A stretch of DNA of 46,365 bases from Moduliflexus sp964602655 (lineage in GTDB: Bacteria; Moduliflexota; Moduliflexia; Moduliflexales; Moduliflexaceae): contig CAZRSF010000051.1 in the NCBI GenBank assembly GCA_964602655.1, forward strand, positions 1 to 46,365. Reading direction: 5' to 3'. A program made the translations under genes and the position numbers. Every line of letters starts with the position of its first letter. Position 1 is the first letter of the stretch. Of the stretch, positions 41,759 to 46,365 are shown piece by piece. Under the pieces are notes generated by a model. That model saw nothing but the letters and a program-made list of their open reading frames with translations. It did no database searches and was not told the DNA's origin.

Positions 41759-43354
41759 TTAGAACGATGCCGGTAAAAAAAACGTGATTCGTGTTCCTGC
41801 CCCTGCTTCCGATTCGACAGAAATCGTGCCTTGATGATGCGTCGTAATGATAAAATACGAGATATATAGGCCAAGTCCCGTGCCTTCGCCCACGTCTTTC
41901 GTCGTAAAAAATGGTTCGAACATGCGCTTTTGCGCCTCTTTTTCCAGCCCCGGCCCATTATCTTCAATCGAAACGCTGATCATCTTTGCGTCATGCCCGG
42001 TCGAAATCGTGATCTGGGGCGCGCGCGCCATTGATGCCCCATGAATCGCTTGCGCCGAATTTCGCAGCATATTCAAGACGACCTGCTGAATTTCCGTCTG
42101 GTTGCACGATACGAGCGGCAGCGTCGCGTCGTAATGGCGATGCAGGCGAATCGTATGAAAATCATAGCGTTTCCGCAGGTCGTAATCTTTTTCAGCCAGT
42201 TCGATGGTATCGTCAAGCAGTTGATTGAGGTTGACCGGTCGCATCTCCGCGCTCGTTCGATGGCTGAATTCCAGCATATTTGCCACGATCTTCGCGGCGC
42301 GTTCTCCGGCGTCCCGTATGCCGTCCATATACGAGAAGAGATGTTGACGATGACAATACTCGTTGAGTTTGTATAGATCAATACCGATCTGCTCGGCCAC
42401 ATCAACATTTTTTTTCGCGTCGGGGCACAATCGGCGGCGGAGATTTTGTGCGCTTTGAAGAATAATGCCTAACGGATTATTGATTTCATGCGCCATGCCG
42501 GCAGCCAGACCGCCGACGGTCGTCATTTTTTCCGCCTGAATCATCATGTCTTCAAGCTGGACGTGACGCGTCACGTCGTCAATCCGAATGACCGCCCCAT
42601 CCACACCGCTCTCTTCCATCGGATAGATCAGCATGTCAATATAATACCATTCCTCCTGATGTTGCGGACGAAATTTTATTTTCGGGAGAAATTGCGGCGT
42701 ACATGTTTGCATACTCTGCCGAATCGCGTCGCGGTACGGCTCAAGCTCCGGGAAGGCCTCGAATAATGAGCGCTGATACGCCGATGCTTCGGCGACGCCG
42801 GTAAAATGCGCGGCCTGCGCGTTCCAATGCGTAATGCGTTCATGCACGTCAAGCCCGATCAGCATGGACGGCATGGCGTCAATGATGCGTTTCAGATAGT
42901 TGCGGATCGAACGAACGTGTTCTTCGGCGGCGCAGCGTTCGGCGACTTCATTCGTCAAGTCGCGATTCGCCAGAAGCAATGCCTGCGTCCGTTCCTGTAC
43001 CAGCGTATCGAGTCGGAGATTTTCCTGCTCGAGCAGTTGCTCTTGATAGCGATTTTCCAACAAAATCGCGAGCATCTGCGCCGAATTTCGGATCAGCGCC
43101 AGTTCGTCCGGCGCTAATGCGGCGATGTCGCCGCTCAACAGAATGTGCCCGAACGAACGATGCATCGTCGCGACCTCAATTGCCGTTTCATCCGATATAT
43201 CAAGATGTTCCGGGTGTCGCAGGCGCAACGCGACGCCATCCCAAAACGAATTCAGCGCCTCTAAAAAAATCGTGAAAATCAGGTCGGGCTTCCTGACTTG
43301 CGTCAGGTTCAGCATGAGCAGAAAGATGTCGTGTTCGCGATGGCGTTCGTCCAT
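41759..43354 (-). CDS. PAS-domain sensor histidine kinase
   Basis: 531 residues from the ATG at 43354, one base after the stop of the MEDS gene; an in-frame start at 43393 would overlap it. Residues 1-105 look like a divergent GAF domain, followed by a coiled coil (LLEQENLRLDTLVQERTQAL), a PAS domain about 160-285 (IIDAMPSMLIGLDVHERITHW), HisKA with the phospho-histidine in GGLAAGMAHEINNPLGIIL, and HATPase with LNMLRNSAQAI, DNGPGL and GTGLGLYIS. NtrB-like. It reads as the signalling partner of the MEDS-domain protein. Confidence 0.88.
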   Translation of the reverse strand: MDERHREHDIFLLMLNLTQVRKPDLIFTIFLEALNSFWDGVALRLRHPEHLDISDETAIEVATMHRSFGHILLSGDIAALAPDELALIRNSAQMLAILLENRYQEQLLEQENLRLDTLVQERTQALLLANRDLTNEVAERCAAEEHVRSIRNYLKRIIDAMPSMLIGLDVHERITHWNAQAAHFTGVAEASAYQRSLFEAFPELEPYRDAIRQSMQTCTPQFLPKIKFRPQHQEEWYYIDMLIYPMEESGVDGAVIRIDDVTRHVQLEDMMIQAEKMTTVGGLAAGMAHEINNPLGIILQSAQNLRRRLCPDAKKNVDVAEQIGIDLYKLNEYCHRQHLFSYMDGIRDAGERAAKIVANMLEFSHRTSAEMRPVNLNQLLDDTIELAEKDYDLRKRYDFHTIRLHRHYDATLPLVSCNQTEIQQVVLNMLRNSAQAIHGASMARAPQITISTGHDAKMISVSIEDNGPGLEKEAQKRMFEPFFTTKDVGEGTGLGLYISYFIITTHHQGTISVESEAGAGTRITFFLPASF

Positions 43355-43355
43355 A

Positions 43356-44018
43356 TTACGATGGCTCTCTTGGCGATAAAAACTGCGGCGCATGGCGCGT
43401 CAGCCAGTCGGTCGGATCGTTGTAGTAGGGGTTTTCCGTGATGATCCCGCCGCTGATGGTGTACGGATGCGTTTGCAACACGCCCATGATCGTCGCTCCG
43501 GAGAATTTGCTGACATTATACAAACAGATGCTGATCCAGGGCTTGCCGGGAATGAAATAGTTCAAGCGCGCTTCATACGCCATCAGATGTTCTACCCCAG
43601 GAATCGCCTCTAACGCCCAGGCCATCTCGGCGGTCGCGCGAATGTGACGCAGGCCGTGTCGCTGGCTCTCGATAAAAAATTCGGTCAAACCCGCATCCAT
43701 CGCCCAGGGCGAAAACGTGCCGTCAGGATAATACAAGTCGCGGGCGGACGAGAGGCGGAATCGGGCTGGATCGGTCGGATGATCGCGACAGTCGGGATAG
43801 CGCGCGGCATACGTCTGTTCGAAATCGGCGGCGCTGCGCTCGAATGGACAGTAGAATTGCAAATCTCCGGCGCGGTCGCCCTGATGCAAAAAGCCGAGAA
43901 TGATCTCGTCGCGCTCTTCGGCGCTTTCATACAAACCGCAGATATGAACGCCCCAGTTACAGGAATATTCGCCGAATCCCATCTCAAGAGGCGCTTGTGA
44001 TGACGTGGTGATGTGCAT
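43356..44018 (-). CDS. MEDS-domain (DcmR sensory domain) protein
   Basis: 220 residues, a stand-alone MEDS domain. Seen: HICGLYESAEERDEIILGFL, the family start, then GDLQFYCPF, RHIRATAEMAWALEAIPG and LMAYEARLNYF, all typical. MEDS domains occur in DcmR, which senses dichloromethane-type compounds, and before histidine kinases in methanogens and methylotrophs; they resemble KaiC-like ATPase folds without full catalytic motifs. No output domain here, so it probably hands its signal to the kinase gene that follows after one base. It opens the signalling cluster. Confidence 0.82.
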   Translation of the reverse strand: MHITTSSQAPLEMGFGEYSCNWGVHICGLYESAEERDEIILGFLHQGDRAGDLQFYCPFERSAADFEQTYAARYPDCRDHPTDPARFRLSSARDLYYPDGTFSPWAMDAGLTEFFIESQRHGLRHIRATAEMAWALEAIPGVEHLMAYEARLNYFIPGKPWISICLYNVSKFSGATIMGVLQTHPYTISGGIITENPYYNDPTDWLTRHAPQFLSPREPS

Positions 44019-44052
44019 AACCGTTCCTCCTAACTATTTACCGGACTGGAGT

Positions 44053-44133
44053 GCAAACGCGACCCCGCGAAGCGGGTTGAGCTTTTGCGAGTAGTGGGAC
44101 GAAGCACTTATCTCACAAATATTCGAATTTGTG
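44053..44133. repeat. Two hairpins upstream of the MEDS gene
   Basis: ACCCCGC GAA GCGGGTT (44062-44078) lies within outer arms GCAAA/TTTGC (44053-44088), and a second hairpin CACAAAT/ATTTGTG spans 44114-44133. They are separated by a 25-base single-strand stretch. The rest of 44019-44244 contains long A/T runs but no promoter I can support. Confidence 0.6.
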
Positions 44134-44244
44134 AAGGCTTTTATTACAGAGTTGTGGAAAAACCGATTTTTTTCAAGGTTTTTTTAGAAAAAATATCGTA
44201 GGACGAACGATTATTTCACCCGATGACTTGGTAGAAGATACGCG

Positions 44245-45111
44245 TCATCTTGCAGCCAGTCGTTCGATGATGCGTAACGTCAATTGGGCGGAATGCTTAG
44301 AAGCGATGTTGATGTGCTGCCGCGCCTGCGCCGACATCACAAACGCGGACGGATGCTGCGCGAGGTAGCTGATAGTTGTGGCGAATACGCTTATTTTTTT
44401 TCCGAACGACGCCGACGGAAACTCGGCAAGTTCGTTCGGATCGAGGCGTGACATGTCTAAGGCGACCGTTTCATTGGCATGATCGGAAATCCCGCGAATG
44501 CTCAAAAACGGGACATCGTATAAGGCGCAGACCTGCGCAATCGCCGCGCTCTCCATCTCAACCGCAAGCGCCTTGAATTCCTGCTGAAGCGCCTGTCGTT
44601 TTTCGGCGGAAAAAATCACCTGATCGCCGGTCAAAATCGCACCGATCCACGCACGCGGCGACTTCGGCGAATCGGTCTGCATGGCGCTCGCAAGGTTCAA
44701 GAGCGACGCATCCGCCGCAAAACTCCGTACATATTCCCGCGCTTTCCCATGACGTTGCAGATAAAGCCCGAACGGAACAAAGGCATCCGGCGTGACAAAG
44801 CCGTAATCATGCTGAAGCGTGGACGCGCCCACCACGACATCGCCGATCTCCAAACGGTTATCCAGACTTCCGGCGCTGCCGCATGAAAAGACCGCATCAG
44901 GTTCGAATTCCGACAAAACAAGCTGCGTGGCTGCCGCCGCATGAACTTTGCCGATGCCGCACAACACGAGCGACACGTCGCACTGCTGGAATGTTCCTCG
45001 CCAGCATGGAAATGAGCCAATCGAATCCGGCTGAATATCGGCAAGCGCGGTTTTGAATGGCGCGGCTTCCGGCGGCATGGCGCATAAAATGGCGATCTGT
45101 TTCACTGTCAA
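44245..45111 (-). CDS. mtnN: 5'-methylthioadenosine/S-adenosylhomocysteine nucleosidase-like protein
   Basis: 288 residues. The start IAILCAMPPEAAPF keeps the E15-type catalytic region, CGIGKVHAAAATQLVL and FSCGSAGSLDNRLEIGDVVV form the ribose/phosphate loops, M186 and E187 in AVEMESAAIAQVC bind ribose, and D210 in ISDHAN is the catalytic acid. It splits off adenine from MTA or SAH. The last 55 residues exceed the usual 230. Futalosine hydrolase is a related alternative. It follows the MBL hydrolase gene, with a 33-base palindrome between. Confidence 0.75.
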   Translation of the reverse strand: MTVKQIAILCAMPPEAAPFKTALADIQPDSIGSFPCWRGTFQQCDVSLVLCGIGKVHAAAATQLVLSEFEPDAVFSCGSAGSLDNRLEIGDVVVGASTLQHDYGFVTPDAFVPFGLYLQRHGKAREYVRSFAADASLLNLASAMQTDSPKSPRAWIGAILTGDQVIFSAEKRQALQQEFKALAVEMESAAIAQVCALYDVPFLSIRGISDHANETVALDMSRLDPNELAEFPSASFGKKISVFATTISYLAQHPSAFVMSAQARQHINIASKHSAQLTLRIIERLAAR

Positions 45112-45119
45112 GCGCCTCC

Positions 45120-45152
45120 AGCCCTGCCAGGGTTCAGAACCCTGGCAGGGCT
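45120..45152. repeat. 33-base palindrome between the MBL hydrolase and mtnN genes
   Basis: Arms AGCCCTGCCAGGGTTC and GAACCCTGGCAGGGCT pair perfectly over 16 bases around one A. Ten bases after the MBL stop. Confidence 0.95.
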
Positions 45153-45162
45153 ATCAATGATC

Positions 45163-45780
45163 TTATAAAAACGGATTCTGCGCGCGTTCGATTCCAACCG
45201 TCGTGACGCGCCCGTGCCCAGGATAAACCCGCACTGCGTCGTCAAGCGTCAGGATTTTTTCTCGAATCGAGGCGAGGATTTGCTGCGTATTACCGCCCGG
45301 CAAATCGGTGCGCCCGACTGAGCCGGAAAAGAGCGTATCCCCTGAAAATAACGATTGTTCAATTAGAAAACAGACGCTTCCCGGCGTATGTCCCGGCGTG
45401 TGGAGCACCTGAAATTCCAGCGAACCGACCGCGATGCGCTCGCCGTCGGTCAAAAACCGCGTCGGCATCGGCGGCTGTTTTACGGGAAAAAACGGATACA
45501 GCGGATCGGATTCGACATCCTCGATGAGATACAGATCGTCCCGATGCAGCAAAAACGGCGCGTTCGTTTGCGCCGCTAAATCCGCGACCGCGCCGATATG
45601 ATCAAGATGACCGTGCGTATTCATCATCAATTTCAGCGTGAACCCTTGAGCGGCCAGCACAGAGGAAATCCGCTCCGCTTCGTCGCCGGGGTCTATCACG
45701 ACCGCTTCTTTGCTCTCTTCGCAGGCGATAATATACGCGTTTTGTTGAAGCGGTCCGACAATGACAGGCATGATAAACAT
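45163..45780 (-). CDS. MBL-fold hydrolase (glyoxalase II-like, YcbL type)
   Basis: 205 residues, shorter than true glyoxalase II. The metal motif THGHLDH (H56, H58, D60, H61), HTPGHTPGSVCF, SGDTLFSGSVGRTDLPGG and the final YPGHG match the single-domain YcbL-type hydrolases. It may hydrolyse a thioester such as S-lactoylglutathione or another small substrate; the substrate is uncertain. Start M1 or M4 (MPVIVGPLQQNAY) both possible. It lies 21 bases after dtd. Confidence 0.85.
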   Translation of the reverse strand: MFIMPVIVGPLQQNAYIIACEESKEAVVIDPGDEAERISSVLAAQGFTLKLMMNTHGHLDHIGAVADLAAQTNAPFLLHRDDLYLIEDVESDPLYPFFPVKQPPMPTRFLTDGERIAVGSLEFQVLHTPGHTPGSVCFLIEQSLFSGDTLFSGSVGRTDLPGGNTQQILASIREKILTLDDAVRVYPGHGRVTTVGIERAQNPFL

Positions 45781-45801
45781 GCGTATTCGCCCCCTTTTGC
45801 G

Positions 45802-46242
45802 TTATTGACTTTCAATGACAAATGTCACCGGGCCATCGTTATAAATTTTCACCAGCATCATGGCCTGAAATTGACCGGTGGCGACATGCACGCCGAGTCG
45901 GCGCACCTGTTCGACAAAATATTGATAGAGCCGATCAGCTTCATCCGGCGGCGCGGCATCGGAAAAACCGGGGCGGCGGCCTTTGCGGCAATCGCCTAAC
46001 AGCGTGAACTGCGACACCACCAGAATCTCGCCGCCAATCTCCTGCACCGAGAGATTCATTTTCCCGGCGTCATCCTCGAAAATGCGCAGGTTGACGAGTT
46101 TATTCGCTAAAAAATCCGCATCCTGTTCTGTGTCACCTTTGGCGACGCCAAGCAGCACGGCGATGCCTTTGCCGATGCTGCCGATAACATTGCCATCTAC
46201 CGTGACTGACGCCTCGGTCACGCGCTGAATCACCATTCGCAT
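45802..46242 (-). CDS. dtd: D-aminoacyl-tRNA deacylase
   Basis: 146 residues, normal length. It removes D-amino acids (and glycine from tRNA-Ala) from tRNA. Seen: RMVIQRVTEASVTVDG, SQFTLLGDCRKGRRPGF, the motif of the active site, and the Gly-cisPro-type NDGPVTF near the C terminus. It sits between ridA (12 bases upstream) and the MBL hydrolase. Confidence 0.95.
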   Translation of the reverse strand: MRMVIQRVTEASVTVDGNVIGSIGKGIAVLLGVAKGDTEQDADFLANKLVNLRIFEDDAGKMNLSVQEIGGEILVVSQFTLLGDCRKGRRPGFSDAAPPDEADRLYQYFVEQVRRLGVHVATGQFQAMMLVKIYNDGPVTFVIESQ

Positions 46243-46254
46243 AGATGTTCCGTC

Positions 46255-46365
46255 CTATTTTCCAAGCACCGCGATGATTTCGATCTCAATATCCGCGTCT
46301 TTCGGCAAACGCGCGACCTGGATGGTTGAACGGGCGGGCGGATTTTCGGAGAAACATTGCGCGTA
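46255..46365 (-). CDS. ridA: RidA/YjgF-family protein (partial, N-terminal part beyond window)
   Basis: The last 36 residues are present: YAQCFSENPPARSTIQVARL followed by PKDADIEIEIIAVLGK and the stop at 46255-46257. This is the C-terminal end of RidA, with the conserved PPARST and PxxAxIEIE motifs that include the substrate-binding arginine. RidA hydrolyses reactive enamine/imine intermediates from PLP enzymes. The gene continues beyond the right edge and is probably first in the transcript with dtd. Confidence 0.88.
   Translation of the reverse strand, partial: YAQCFSENPPARSTIQVARLPKDADIEIEIIAVLGK

Noticed and set aside
44053..44133. Cyclic-di-GMP or other known riboswitch
   Set aside because: The conserved core words of those classes are missing; only simple hairpins can be supported.

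Overview
The window reads as chromosome of an uncultured, diderm (Gram-negative-type) bacterium of medium GC. Pointers are lipoprotein signal peptides with lipobox cysteines, a methyl-accepting chemotaxis protein, exported TPR proteins, and homologues of genes found around the XrtA/PEP-CTERM exosortase system. The many TPR, receiver and histidine-kinase genes and the REP-like hairpins would fit a multicellular or filamentous lineage such as candidate phylum KSB3/Modulibacteria, but that placement is inference only. No phage, plasmid, transposase or CRISPR array was seen.

Layout. 1-1979 (minus) holds the CPBP membrane protease, ispE, tRNA-Gln and rplY (cut by the window edge). 2219-6750 (plus) holds a 1241-residue TPR lipoprotein and a sigma-region-4-like regulator. 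6809-9133 (minus) holds the tRNA hydroxylation protein trhP followed by two members of an unrecognised small membrane-protein family. 9583-13055 (plus) is proB-proA-miaA. 13031-13300 is a small minus-strand gene overlapping the end of miaA. 13751-19909 (plus) carries a receiver/anti-sigma-type kinase fusion, an NDP-sugar epimerase coupled to a HAD phosphatase, a mannitol-2-dehydrogenase-like enzyme coupled to adenosine deaminase, and the third member of the small membrane family. 20018-23483 (minus) is rho-rpmE-DUF1385-polysaccharide deacetylase behind a long leader.

24014-26955 (minus) is an M20 dipeptidase and a TPR/HEAT protein; 27315-28754 (plus) is proS. 28847-30552 (minus) is an FMN-binding lipoprotein, a flavodoxin and a subclass B1 metallo-beta-lactamase. 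30750-34281 (minus) is an orphan sugar-binding protein followed by a chemoreceptor. 34609-35469 (plus) is a patatin-like lipase, 35533-35892 (minus) an unknown membrane protein, 36186-37259 (plus) queG. 37248-44018 (minus) is a signalling cluster: MEDS-domain protein, PAS kinase, receiver-kinase, GAF/PAS kinase and an exported TPR protein. 44245-46365 (minus) is ridA (partial), dtd, an MBL hydrolase and an mtnN-like nucleosidase.

The most striking non-gene signal is a family of imperfect palindromes, nearly all exactly 33 bases long. Twelve copies were found, mostly a few bases after stop codons, with varying arms that stay complementary. One copy forms the end of the queG coding sequence. 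Other notable items are the three-paralogue membrane family with a nearly invariant C-terminal tail, nested inverted repeats in the proB leader, a run of small hairpins in the trhP leader, and the receptor/kinase cluster.
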